DNA of 64,000 nt from Bimastos eiseni (Eukaryota > Annelida > Clitellata > Crassiclitellata > Lumbricidae): positions 8,336,790-8,400,789 of the forward strand of contig OY365809.1 of assembly GCA_959347315.1 (NCBI GenBank), read 5' to 3'. The position numbers were made by a program, and so were the translations under genes. Positions 24,642-56,173 of this stretch are shown here, in pieces. The notes under the pieces are model-generated. The model worked only from the letters and a program-made list of their open reading frames with translations. It was not told the origin of the DNA and searched no databases. Every line of letters starts with the position of its first letter. Position 1 is the stretch's first letter.

Positions 24642-25551
24642 GAACACGTTTACACTAAATAAATCACAGACATTTATAACAAGTTAGTAGGAACTAATAA
24701 TTAATCCACCTGATTAAACAGAAGAGTCTTCCAGGCAACAATCGAGTGTGTCTAGTGTAATGTTGGAATTAAGTCAAAAGAGGTCCAAAATGTACAAGAA
24801 CTTTTAAACTGCAACAAAATATCAGAATGCTGTAAATATGTGTGCTTTTAAATTGTAAATATTTAGATTTAGTTATGTTAGAATGATTGATAAATCAGAA
24901 TTAAAACTTCGCAACAGAATAGCCGATAACTGCAGCACTTTTAAAAGGTGCTCAATATTATAATGATGAGCTGCACTGATTTTCAACTCTCAATGTTAAA
25001 GTGTTAAACTTTTAACCTTGAATACTGCCTTTGACCAAAGCTGTTCTTGGGTAAGTATGGCGAGAAACCGGTTAAAATACGTGTTATTAGGATTATGTAT
25101 TTGGCAGAACATGGGCTCAGTAACCTAGGTTTAAAACCTCAATAAACAAACATTTCTATTGCTCACACAGACTTCCTCCAGTTTTTCCAAATGTAATTAA
25201 TAATTATACTTAACCTCTAGAATGCATAAAGAAGTCAGGTTCTCAGACTTACGGTTTGTAGATAGATTTTTTATCAAAAATACTGGCAAATGCATTATTG
25301 AATTGTACTGTTGCTTACAAATTGTCATTTTAAATGGCAAATTTATACATAATTATAGCTGTTCAAATTCTAAACTGTAAAAGATAATTTGTAGCGTGTT
25401 TTGCACTAACTCGTTTTTATACTGTTCCACGAGCAGCTAGTTTTGGTCTCACACTTGTACATTTTCTGCTTTAAATTACAATGTATTTTGTAGGATGAAA
25501 TTGACCATGTAGCCCAGATATAAAACTGCAATAATTAATTAACTGCAATAA

Positions 25552-26062
25552 GGGGCCGTCCACATATTATGTACGCAGCGAGGGGGAGGGAGCCAGGGGG
25601 TTTCGAATTTCGGCGATTTTGCAGACGGGTGCGTACGGTGGGGGAGGGAGGGGTCCCGAAAATATGTACATACGCAAATTTAATTTTCTAATTATGATGT
25701 ACACAATACGGAATATTCAAATCAGAACTGTAAACCCAATCACAGACTGTATTCCTGTTTAATCAATTTTATGTAGCATTAAAACTTAAAAATGCAATTA
25801 TTGTTAATGTTTTATTTCTTCATAACAGTTAACAAATTTAAGCTGTCAAATATGATGCTGAACGAAAATAAATATGTTGTGGTAAAATCAATGTCTTATA
25901 GATGTCTTTAGCTATTTAACCTTTGCAATGGGGGGGGAGGGGGTTGAGCTCAAATGTAAAATGTATGTACGCATGGGGTCCACGAAATGTACGCAGTGCA
26001 ACAGGGGATAGGGAGAGGTTCGAAAATCCGATTTTCTGCATACATAATATATGGATGGGCCC
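25552..26062. mobile_element. PIF/Harbinger-type MITE, 511 bp
   Basis: The 27 bp ends (25552-25578 and 26036-26062) are inverted repeats matching at 23 positions and begin GGGGCCGTCC / GGGCCCATCC. Both sides carry TAA (25549-25551 and 26063-26065), the TWA target duplication typical of PIF/Harbinger. G-rich runs sit just inside both ends (gagggggaggg, ggtgggggagggagggg, ggggggggagggggttg). The middle is AT-rich and non-coding. It lies downstream of the kinase stop codon, probably within its 3' UTR. Confidence 0.75.
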
Positions 26063-27472
26063 TAAAATTAACAGCAGATGTCAATGATTAACTACGAAAA
26101 CAGTAGTAATAATTCCTTATATAAAAAGTCAACTAACAAACCTGGTACCCCAGAGTATGACAAGCAGCAGCAGTTGTCTGTGGTTCCTATTTAAAACCAA
26201 AGCCAAAATATGGCATTCAACAAGAATTGTCAAGATTATCATTATCATAGTTTTCTACAGCACTTAAAACGGGACGTCATGGCTTATTCACGGGCGATCA
26301 GCGTTAAAGCCTCTGTAAACATTTGTACACAATACAGCAAAATCAAATTGATCTGCATCTTACAACACCATTACAGTAATCACAGTCACTAACAACTGAC
26401 ATAAAAAATCATGAACAAAACAAGGGCGGAAATAATGCTTCGTATTGAAACCAAGAACTGGATGACAGTTCTTATGAACTGGATGACACAGTTCTCATGA
26501 ACTGGATGACACAGCAAACCAGTCTGACGATGGATACGTCCATAGGAGCCCTTTCATAATCCATGGTCTTACAGAATGAAGCAGACTTTCTACTTATTAC
26601 CTACAGGTTTTTCCATAGAAATTATTACATTTACACAATTCTGTATAGGCAATTTAGAACATATTGAAAAAAGAAATGCAGTAAAAACTTTCACGTGGCA
26701 CTCGATTAATAGCACTCTGAAGGCGGCAAATGTCGACTGGAATTTCCTGAATAATCGAATCATACAAAACTAAATATGGCTCCCGATTTACAACCTACGC
26801 AGCGCAGAGTATGCTTCATATGACCTTTGTACAAATTGTTCTCAAAATGATTACTACAATTCATTTCTCTAGGGTTTAAAAACCTGGACTGGACACAGTA
26901 AAACTACTGTGATGGATTTGCTCACCAACACCTAGTGGGCAACACTCAAAACCCCGTCATCCGAATTGCGAGTTAGTTCAAGCATGCTACCCAATTCATA
27001 AAAGCAGTTGTAAGTCTTTTCATATTATCCTAGCAAGAGCACATGTTCACAGCACTTTGGCAACAGCCATTACAGACTGTGTTGCAAAGCTGTTGCAGAC
27101 TGCGTTGCAAGGCTATTGCAAGGCTATTGCAAGGCTGTCACAGACTGCGTTGCAGTCTGCACCAAAGTTTCTTTTGTCAGCATAACAGATGAAGAGTCAA
27201 TCTCTGTAATTGCTGCCATTGAAAACTAACCATCAGTTCCACTACATTATAACCAGTCAACAAAATGACTAAACCTACTCAAACACGATTAGACTCGGCT
27301 CTTTTACATAAAATTCCACACACAACCACCTGGAGTGGAATGTTTCTCACCTTAAGAATAGCATTTTGTATGATGGCGATGGACCTTCTCTTAAAATGAA
27401 TTTGCAGGAATTTCTCTAGTTAGTTTGAAACTGTTAGACAAATGCTAGCCAGAATTAACTAGGTTAGATTCT

Positions 27473-46534
<19,062 letters not shown>

Positions 46535-49500
46535 TACGGTTGCGCATTAAAATCGCCGATAGCACAACAAAGATCAATGAAAATCGCCAACGACTTTGTT
46601 ATTAATTTTGTGTCCGATTCATCGCTGCTTCTTCCGTCGTTTCGCAGAAGCACTCCTCGCCAGCGGAGCTCGGCCAAACACCGTAAACTCCCCCGCCTTC
46701 AAAGAGACCAAAAATGGCAGCCATGCAACCTGGTTCTAAGTAAGCGCGTAGTTTTGACAATCTAAAAGCAATAACTTACACTAAGAACTGCTTCCGATAT
46801 TTTTCAAATTTACTACTTTTTATTTTATCGGAGCATCTGTGAATTATAGCTGCAGTCCATGTAACTTTTTGACAAGTGGAAAAGAGCATCAAGTCACAAT
46901 AGCTACTGTCAATGATGCCAGTCTGCTACACGGGCGGTTTCACGGATCGGAGGAAAACGAGGAGGTAGGAATTAAATTCCAGGTCGCAGGTCATAAGTAT
47001 GAATTGTAATTGCTTATCTAGATTCCTTGGTAATTGCTTTACCGTTTATGACCCCCATTAGATTATTGTAGAGCTGCTAGTCTTGCTTGTATTGGGGGTT
47101 CACGTGATAGATGTAAAGGAGCATCAATATTGAAATACTGCTTTCCTTTCTGTCTACTTTTTTACGCCTACGGCGTTTTGTCTCAATAAAGCAGAATAAA
47201 AAAATAAAAATTTATTTATAGCAATCAAGGATTAGCCATAGTCTCTATGCTCTAATATCTTTGGTGATAGTAGGCCTAAGCTGAGCCTCTCACTTCCTTA
47301 TGCTTAACAATCGAGCAAATCCTACCTATAGGCCTACTGCGAGTCAAGAAATCTGTATTGTAGGCCTATGTTGGTCCTTGAATGATTGGACAGCGTTGGT
47401 AATGCGACAATTGAAGTTCCTCTGTTTGACATGTGTCTTACTTCCAGCATAGTTTACATTCTTAAAATTACATAGGAAAACAATTATGATGAGCCCAAAG
47501 ATTATATGTTAGGAGATATTTACCTAACTTTTCTACACTTACGTAGAGTACGTCTTAAAATTAACTTTGCTATCGGTGCATGAACATGTTTTTTTGTATA
47601 GTACAATGTAATGGGCGCGCCAATAAATTTCACAATAGGAGAAGAACGCCCATTTAATAAGTGGTCTATGCGCAAAGTCACAACATGCGCTGCTACCGGG
47701 TGTCATAGACTGTCAGACGCAATTATAAGCCTATACTTCGCAGAAGAGTCGGATAATCGCACTAGGTTGAAGAGCCTGTATTTTTTGCTCCAGAGTTACA
47801 TTTATAAGCCCCTTTATGCATGGAAATTTAGGTTTAGCAATTGCTAAGAAATTCTATTTTCGCTATCGGCCATTAACGTTGTACAAAATATTATGGCCTT
47901 TTTATACAGTTTATTTTCAGCACATGCCGGCGTCATTCTCTTTCTATTATTAGGCTAATTATTCGGTTTCCGGTGAAGTGGGTTTATTGGCGTATTGCCT
48001 GCGTTTATATGGTTTCTGTAATTTCCGGGAAGGAAAGTGCTGTGGAACGTTTTTGGCAAAGAACAATAAAACTCTGATTTGTCTAAAGCCTAATACATGC
48101 AACTGCATTTCCCTTCACAAGGTTCATTCACACACCGAACCATTCTGTAGCTGTTTAGCTGTTTTTGCGTTACACACAGGCGGGCCTGTTTATCTAAAGT
48201 GTTTATTGTGTTTTACTGAGGCGCATGTTTACTGTATATGCACCTATGTATATTGTTTTCGATTTGTATATATATCTCTCTCGAAAATAGGTCTAAAGTA
48301 CAACCTCAAACGTTCCAGTTTGTCATTACTTTACTTTCTGCTGAGAATCCGACGAGTGTTTTTAAGTTGCATGAAATGCGATTCGTTGTATGCTACAGCG
48401 AGTTATTGATTAATCGTAAATTATTGTAATCGTTAGCCTATATTCTAAGTACTTCTACGGTACCACCCGAAAGACATGCGCAGGGCACCAACTTATTCAG
48501 AAGCGCTGTTATCTTGACTAATGGTGTCGAGTAGGCCTAATTATTATGGTGTGTTTGTGTGTGTTTGTTTTCGATTTGTACGTCTTACAAATACGAAGCT
48601 ATAGTGCAGTTTGCCAATATATCGATAGAAACGCATGATTCGTTAGCAGCGCACAGAGTGCACAGAATTGCAAGGACTTGAGGTTAAATAGGACTTTGAT
48701 CATTGATACACAAAACATTTAGCAATTATGCATTTGCAGGCCTACAGGCTGTGTGATCAGAAGGGTTGTATTAAAGGTTACAGGATGTTCAGAATTTTAA
48801 GAAATTACACCAAATGAAGCGTGTAATAAATGTTCCTTCTTTTATCTGGGTCTAAAAGTAGATCGACCGAGCATTGGCATGCTTTCAATTTTTTGAACCA
48901 AGTGTTCTAGCGTCAGTATTCTTAAGTGAACCTGTATGCTGCTTGTCAACACACATAGAGACAGACAAACAAGCAAGCAGAGTGAAAAATGGCCCAAATA
49001 TCTGAATGTTAAATTGGTTCTGTGTTGTGTGTTGTCCTGTCTTAGTTCTGGGCCTCTGCCATTAGTTTGACTGATTTGGTATAGATCACCACATTTCTTC
49101 ACTTTAGGCCAACTGTGCGATCTTTTAAAAAATATAAGGGGTTAAATGGAAAAAATATTTTGGCCTTATAGTTATGGATGTATGTATATACTTAGATGCT
49201 TGTATGTATGCTTGTATGTAAATATATATATATTATGTATATATAAATAATAAAATATATATATTCATACATAAAATTTTTTATAATTTATATGGTTTCA
49301 TACATACAGTGGAAATTGTCCAACAGGAGTACGTCCTTTACCTCTGTACAACAGGCCCAGAAACAGGTGAAGGATTGCTTGTTGAAATAGATCAATTTTA
49401 CAGATGGGAGGGCTTGAAAGTCAATGAATGGAAGATGAGCCAGGGTAGCAAATCAATTTAATTATACGGTTTTTCTGTAATTAAGTAGACAATTTCATTT

Positions 49501-50377
49501 CTGTTAGAGGTGGCTCACTGGGTACGTTTTTTTAACATTCATAAAAAGCGTCAAGGTAATTGATGACTTTATTATTAGTTAATAACAACATAATTCAATA
49601 CTCCAACAAATATCACGTAAAAGCCAACAATTCAAATTGATGTATACACAGCTGTGACTTGTTTTGCAAACATTACTCAGGACTTGTTACCAGAAGACTG
49701 GGAATTTAAACCTTTTTAATATTATAAAAGATGCTCATAAAATTCAAATACAAATCTCAAGGGCCTGTGTTACCGCCAAATGATGTGAAAAACTTGTCTA
49801 CTTGCTGCAACCCTCGGTAACGGTCATGAGTAGGCTACATTATATGATGCAGGTCAAGACAGTTGAAAGTAGAGGAATTTATAAATGCTATACACAGGTA
49901 GATAACTAATATCCATTGTTCAATGCTAGTATATATAGTTTAGACAAAATCAAAATTGCATTTGATGAGAATTAGAAGTTCAGAATGGAGCAAAAGATTA
50001 ATTTCTAAACTGTAAACTATAATACCTGAAAACAGCATATTTCTACAAATCAACAATAAATAAAATACATTATTGCAGCTAAGTTTAGGCAGTAAATTTT
50101 CCGGAAGCAATTACATACAGCAAAACATTAACCAGCGATTAGTAATAAATATCATAAAAAACACGATTAGCACACACAGTTAATAATAATGTAAAATACA
50201 AACATATGGTTATCAGAAACGTAAAGTAAATCTCCTTAATTTAATATGTTTGTGCATAAAATGAAATTAATAATCTTAACCAAAACTACTAATACTGATG
50301 TGCAGACACCATAGATGAACTTAAAGGCAATTGTTTGCTTTCTTAGTAGTGCTTTTCCACTAGGTAGGTGTTCAGCC
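46535..50377. other. Spacer between the kinase start and the putative ciliary gene
   Basis: The part next to the kinase start (46535 to about 46990) is relatively rich in CpG and is the likely promoter and 5' UTR; no TATA box stands out. A run of AATAAA-type signals at about 47187-47215 could mark a + strand transcript or retroelement end. Near 49185-49260 there are TATG/TA microsatellites. From about 49570 to 50377 the sequence is probably 3' UTR of the - strand gene; an AATAAA on the minus strand lies at 49573-49568. I see no coding exon with recognisable content; open frames of up to 143 codons near 48 kb look random. Confidence 0.5.
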
Positions 50378-53300
50378 TTACTTCCGCAGCCATGGATATT
50401 TGGTGATCTTATTACCATCGGGCCATTCATATCTTGTTGCATATTCAGTGACACCGCGGTAGTAGGCAGGCCTTGCTAGAACACGACCGTCTACATTGTA
50501 ATTTGGCGAGGGGTTTATGATGTAGTCAGGGTCTCGTTCGTCGCGTTTGGGTTCTTTGTAACGGTCGGTATATTCCGTGATTCCTGGGAAGACTGTATTG
50601 ATTCCACACTGTTCCTGTATACTTCTTTCAGGACGGCTGGTCACAGCACCTGATTGGCCTAAAATGTGCAGAAAAGACTTCACCAGCTTATTCAACAGTA
50701 ATCTGGCCTGTCTAAAATTGGTTTACTGCCAAGTCACCAAAGTCATCACCAACGTCATCACTTTGCAAGTTATCACACGGCAAGTTGAAGTTTTGAGGTT
50801 AGACAGGAGGCTCAGTGATTAAAGAATGGCACATTCAATGCTACACACTCATTCCTCCATGCAGTGGTGGCACACGGGCCTCTAAACTATTTTTCCTTTC
50901 AACGTCTATCTTTATATAGCCAAGGAAGGTCTCTTGCGATCGGTTGAGACATGCAGTACACACGTCCTAAGATCGATATTCCACAGTCGCTAGAAGTTTT
51001 TATGATCTTAGCCCTGGGCCACATAAAATTCTAACTGCCTGCTAAGAATAAGAACTTCCTTTCTTGGGCATTATACAGAACTATTAGGTAAAACCCATGA
51101 ACTCAATTGACAAATGAGAAATTGCCTTCATCTGTTCCTCAATTGAATTAGACTATGGTACTAAACAATTCACATAATGGTAATATTGGGCTATTCCAGA
51201 ACAGGCTATAACATTTATATTGCAATACAGTCATAAAATCTGCATTTCTGCAGTGTCTAAAACTCTAAGGACTTTGAAGCAGGATACTCATACATGCTCA
51301 ACAAAAACTAAATTACTAGGCACGTTGGTTAAGAACATATTCCAAAGGAAAATCCAAGACCCAAAGGTCGGGCATGTAGGAAGATTCTGTTTGTCAGATA
51401 TGTACCAGGAGAATATTGAACACAACTTAGATGGTTTAGTTTAAGAATTCATGTATTCATACCGTTTGCTCCATCATGCTCCAAGGGTTTGTTTGTGCCC
51501 CCAACTACAAAAAAAGTCATAAATATGTATAATTCAACTTAGGTGTTTTCATACATCATGTGCAGAGTGTGCAGTATAGTCAAGTGTATAGTTTGGGTAC
51601 AATTTGGCACAGACAATCAGGAGAATATTTAAAATGTTCATTCAAAGATAAATTGTAATTAAATTTAATCGTGTTATAACAGGTAATGTAAGAACACACT
51701 ACTATGCATAATAGAAAAGTACATGTAATAATATTGTCTTCAAATATCCACCAATTGTTTTAACAATATTCTTGAGATTTATTGCATTGTATTTGAATTG
51801 GTAAAATGCTCTTACACTATAAGCTATTAAGGGAATAAAAAGTTAGCAGGCAGATGAGGGAGCTTGTCATTACTGAGGTCTGCAAGTCATTATAGTGCTC
51901 AAAGACCACCAAGTCCAGCTGGGAATCACATTCATAAGTGATCAGTCAAACAAGGAACTGCAGACAAGATCAGATTCAGTTCAAGGTCTAGATCCTAAAT
52001 AGGGCATAACCGGAAATCGCCTCGGACATTCGCTTCGGCCGAATATTGGACTATTTGGAAGAATTCGCCTGGGCAAATATTACACCCGCAAATAGCTAAA
52101 AATAACTTTTTTTGAAAAAAATAATTTTTTTGATAAAATATATTTTTTCATCAAATACATTTAGTACTAACGGACTTACTTATAAGCTATTGATTAATTA
52201 AACAAGAACTTCACATTCCATTGAATTTTCTTTAAAATAATGATTATGTTAATTTATACATTTTAATTTGTTTTGGCTGTATTCCTCAGGTGGCAATCAA
52301 ATCAGTAATTTTCCCGCTTGAATTGACGCCACCCACTTTCCAGTAAACATCAGAGAGTAAAGACGTCATTGATAACTTCATATTTAAAATTTTATAGCAA
52401 GGTTTTACATTTTTTCACAAATAAAGTTATTAAATAATAAATATGTTGCTACAGCCTAGAATCCACCAATACGCTATATGAAGGATATTGCTATAGACTC
52501 TGCTTTGACTATAGATAGTTCTCTGTAACTGTGCACGTGGTAGGTTAACTATGCTCTGCATACGAATGGTACTCGTTGCCAGATTTGCTGCTACTATTCG
52601 GTTCGTACCCGGGTCTGGCAAATAGTTCATCCAAATACTCGGATTCGGTACCCAGTGAAAATTGTCTACTCGGTTATGCCCTAATCCTACAGACACATTC
52701 CAACTGGTGGATGTTGTTTAGTGGCTACAATTATAAATCGTCTTGGCTGTGACAGGTAACAGAGCAGTTGAAGCATTTATTAAAAGTTTTCCTAGATCTC
52801 AGAATCGCAGTGTTGCAAGACAGAATAATAAACTCGCATTTGCAAACTAATTCAAAATCAATGTTCAGAATTGAGTCAGGCATCAAATTGTAAATTAGAA
52901 TTCATGTCTTGTTTTGTCTACCTCGAGTCAATAACGACCATTACATTGACTCTCTTCAGACTATCTCCTAGCCCCTTAGTTAAGTAAGTGAAACACCAAA
53001 TTTCTTGATCCTGACACTCACGTTGTGCTTTGCACAGGTCCTTGTTGTAAGTGCTAGAGGTACTTTTCACTCGAATGTTCGTGAAGTGTGGCTTATAGGT
53101 GGGATTGTCAAGCCAGCTGAATGCTAGTACCACTGGGTCTCGGTTACCACGGTTGAGGTTGTTACGGTAACCTGTGTATCTGTCGGTTACGCCAACGTGA
53201 TTGCAGAATTCCTTGATTCTGAAGACCGATTCGTGTGCATATGGACGCATGTCCTACAGAAAATTAAAGATAAATGCAAGCACAGTTTTATAACGTAATT

Positions 53301-56173
53301 TATCACAGTTGAAATTGTAAAATAGTAGACAAACATCAGATGACAGTAGGTGTAGAACTTACTACATGTAGCAACTTCATTTTGTATTATATTCTATACA
53401 CTGTGTCCAGAAATAAAGGGACCCTCTAATGATAATATGAAAATAAATAGTAAATAATCATCGATTTTTAAAATTCAAAAATAGTTTGAATCCTGCTATA
53501 TTTATCTAGCATTGTATGAAATATTACAGCTCCTGTCATCTAGTAATAATGATGTTGATTTTATCAACATTCGAGTTTTAAGTATGGCCAAAATTCTTCT
53601 ACAGGATTTTCAACTGTTTTTAAATGTTGTCGAGTAAAAGCCATAAATTTAGTTCAAATGTATTCTTGCATTTGAATAATATTAGACTACAGGGTGTGTT
53701 CAAAGTAATTAGTTCTTGGTAAGTTATAACAGTTACTAACAGTCTGAATGTCTCTGATGTCCTGTATGGTCAAGTGATGTTTCTCTCTGGCCTGGTTGTC
53801 CATACTTGAGTGAACCTTTGTCACTTCCATACGATCTTTAACATTCTGTAATCGTCCTCTTGCACTGTGCATCACATCAATTGAACCTATTTGAAAATAA
53901 AAAATAATGCATAAGTTTAAAATTTTTACTATTGCAGATACATGTCAACTGTAATCAAATAGTGTACCATTTATGTATAATTATGAACTCAGTTTCTAAA
54001 GCGAAAAAGTAAAAAGCTGTGCTCGAGCTTATTGAAGAGCACTGTACCATGCCAGAGTGGTTCTCAGCTATAGAAAGCGAAGAAAAAGCCTGGTTGTCGG
54101 AAGCTTAGGTAGAGTTTGAGGGAGAGGCGTTACCTGGGTGGGCTACATGTAGGAAGAGAGATACTGGAAGGAGGAGGTATGGGTGGATCAGGGTAGATGC
54201 TTTTGAAGAGGTTAGACTTTAATTTGTAGTGGAAAGCTTAAATGGTCATAGAATAGATAGAGGAGGTTAAGGCAAATGATGGTGAGTGAGTGTGGCAATA
54301 CACTAGCGGCTTTTTCCGTCCGGGTCTCTGTCACTTTTGTCAAGCTCACTATTAGCTTCTCTATACAGCTTAACTCTACTGACTGTGTCAGAGGTCCTGC
54401 ACCAACTCTTTGCAGATGATGCTCAAGCTTACATTCATCTCCATCCTACATATGCAGCTGCTACATTGTGCCAGATGTGCTTGACTATTTATGTTCTTTC
54501 CTCTTGGATGGCCTCAAATCGGCTTTTTTTATTCCTTCTTAGATTCACTTTATTTGGCTTGGAGGCTGTCAACAATTAGAAGGTATTGACTTGCTCCACC
54601 TTGTTTGGGTTTTGCCTGAGATAAGTTTCTCCCTCACTGTCTGTGACTGGGGTATTACCCTTGACCAGGAACTTCCCAATATGTGAACTTAACTGTCTCA
54701 AAGCTGTTACTATTAGCTTCACCAGTTCTGAGTGATTTCTCACTCTTTTTCTCATGAGGCTTTAGTGATTCCTGCGCATGCTTTTGCTACAAGTCAAACT
54801 GACTTTTGTTGATCATTGAGTCATTGGCCTCTCTCTTGGGGTCCTGGGGCGACTAAATTGGGTACTACACTTGGATCATTGAACAAATTCCCAACTTCAC
54901 CTCTGTCTCGTACTATATGTGTAATGTATTGTACTGGTTGCCTGTGGCCCAATGGATCTCATATCGGACTGCTACTTTGGTTTCGTGCTGCATTATGGTG
55001 ACATTCCACGTTTTTCTGTGTGATCTCTGCCGATCAACTCTCTCTCACCCTTTGGGCTTCTGTATATTAAAAATATAATCAACACCTAAAACGAATTCTT
55101 TAAAATGTTTCAGACTGCACAACTTAGTGTATACTCCAGAGAGTTGAGGTCTCACCTAGTGGACTTATTGCTTCTGCTTCATATGAAATAAGTAAGTAAG
55201 TAAGCATCGACTTTAATGCACAGTTGCAAACCAAATTACATAAATGTGTAGCCTATGAATTCCGACTATGAGCTACATGAACAAGGTTTATGCAGGGTAG
55301 CCAGTGTTCAATTAAAGATGTATTAAAATCACCAGAATTATAACAATAAAAATTTTATATATAATACAGCTTAACATTTACAACGCACTTTAACAAGACA
55401 AGTCTTGCACGAAAGCGCGTTACGCTGCATTCCTAGTCATGGCTCTGGGAGAATGGGTAGATCGTTAATTTTTATTTAAATTGTGCAACAGATGTGGCCT
55501 AGCAAACTTTGGTTGGGAAGACCATTCCATTCCATTCCATGGCTCCTGCAACCGAGAAGACAGGATTTCCAAACTTCTTATTGGTACGGGCGTGGTGAAA
55601 TCTCCGCATAGCCGAGCAGAGTCCTCTCGAATTAGTGGCAGAACATGGTGCGACCATAGATGTTATGTACGAGGTGAAGGTTCCAGTGTGGATGTGGTAC
55701 ATGAGGAGGGAAACTTTGAAGGCAATCCTGGCATGAATGGGAAGCCAGTGTAATTGTTGAAGGGATGGTGTGATGTGATCTCTGGGACCAAGGCGTTTTA
55801 TTAGGCGAGCTATATAATATGCATTTAGTATTTTGTGAATTGGGTTTGGCCAGATGTTTATTGAATAATTGATGAGTTAATATAAACTTAAAACCAATGC
55901 TGAAGCTTTCTCTGAATGCCTACCTTCTTTGTGCCATGATGTTGTCGAAGGGTTGCACGTCTTATTCCAGGCGCTGTTTTGAAGTAAGTCATGGTCCAGA
56001 CGAATGTGGTTGACACCATTATCTACGTGCTTAAGCTCTCGACATACCTCCGGGGTTACGTAATAGACCCCAGTGCTAGTAACATCGCGGATATCGCGCT
56101 TAACGGACCGAGTCAGCTGGTCGAATCCAGGATCAAGACCGGCAGGCATCGGGCCGAGCATTGCGGTGGCCAT
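50378..56173 (-). CDS. Uncharacterised protein, probable axonemal/sperm microtubule protein (316 aa)
   Basis: Exons in transcript order: 56173-55924, 53886-53741, 53253-53022, 51504-51463, 50658-50378. Every junction has GT-AG sites and matching phase; the total is 951 nt including the TAA stop. The start is the first ATG of the open frame, in good context (gga-ATG-g). I do not recognise a named family. The protein has no signal peptide, membrane segment or enzyme motif. It repeats a short Tyr/Thr/Arg pattern: GVTDRYTGYR at 153-162, GITEYTDRY at 249-257 and GVTEYATRY at 292-300, with many Y-P and N-P turns between. Spaced T-E-Y...R-Y motifs and basic, proline-rich loops are common in microtubule inner proteins and SAXO-type proteins; that link is inference. 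An X-box-like site 70 bp upstream fits a ciliary role. It is head-to-head with COG6. The first intron holds two retrotransposon relics and the third a hAT MITE. Confidence 0.8.
52000..52683. mobile_element. hAT-type MITE, copy 2 (684 bp)
   Basis: It has the same TAGGGCATAACCG terminal inverted repeats and the same orientation as copy 1 at 43457-44313. The flanking octamers are atcctaaa (51992-51999) and atcctaca (52684-52691), seven of eight matching. Compared with copy 1 it lacks about 170 bp near its right third (the part of copy 1 at about 44030-44205). It lies in the intron of the putative ciliary gene between exons 53253-53022 and 51504-51463. Confidence 0.9.
54330..55200 (+). mobile_element. 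Degenerate non-LTR reverse transcriptase relic, + strand
   Basis: The + strand translation contains HQLFADDAQAYIHLHP, in which FADD (54409-54420) is the reverse transcriptase catalytic box, followed by LSSWMASNRL, as in CR1/L2/Jockey-like elements. Further on, broken frames give a 'hWLPVaqr'-like block near 54940. The relic ends near an (AAGT)n run at about 55188-55204. It lies in intron 1 of the putative ciliary gene, antisense to it. Confidence 0.75.
55480..55800 (-). mobile_element. Degenerate C-terminal non-LTR reverse transcriptase relic, - strand
   Basis: The minus strand has an open stretch at 55702-55499 starting MYHIHTGTFTSYITSMVAPC, followed by FSVAGAMEWNGM. This fits the usual end of such polyproteins (a Y-L..L/Y-I..M block, then FSVAGP..WN.LP). 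Upstream, 'gacgccttggtcccagagatcacatcacaccatcc' corresponds to a worn RDHITP..LHWLPV region. It is adjacent to, and opposed to, the relic at 54330-55200. Confidence 0.65.

Larger units (their letters stand above)
21024..27472. other. Convergent gap between WDR44 and the kinase gene
   Basis: The 3' ends of the + strand WDR44 gene and the - strand kinase gene face each other across 6.4 kb. I expect most of it to be 3' UTR plus spacer. Identified contents are a TG-rich microsatellite near 22590-22634, a degenerate tandem repeat at 22.8-23.0 kb, a hAT MITE at 24092-24345 and a Harbinger-type MITE at 25552-26062. There are also small direct repeats at 26456-26520 (gaactggatgacac) and 27075-27160 (attgcaaggct). 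No coding exon with conserved protein content is seen. Confidence 0.6.

Noticed and set aside
47978..48409. 143-codon + strand open frame, rich in Cys and Tyr
   Set aside because: It opens with GTG, lies in AT-rich spacer, has no domain or conserved motif, and no plausible promoter or splice context. It reads as a chance open frame.
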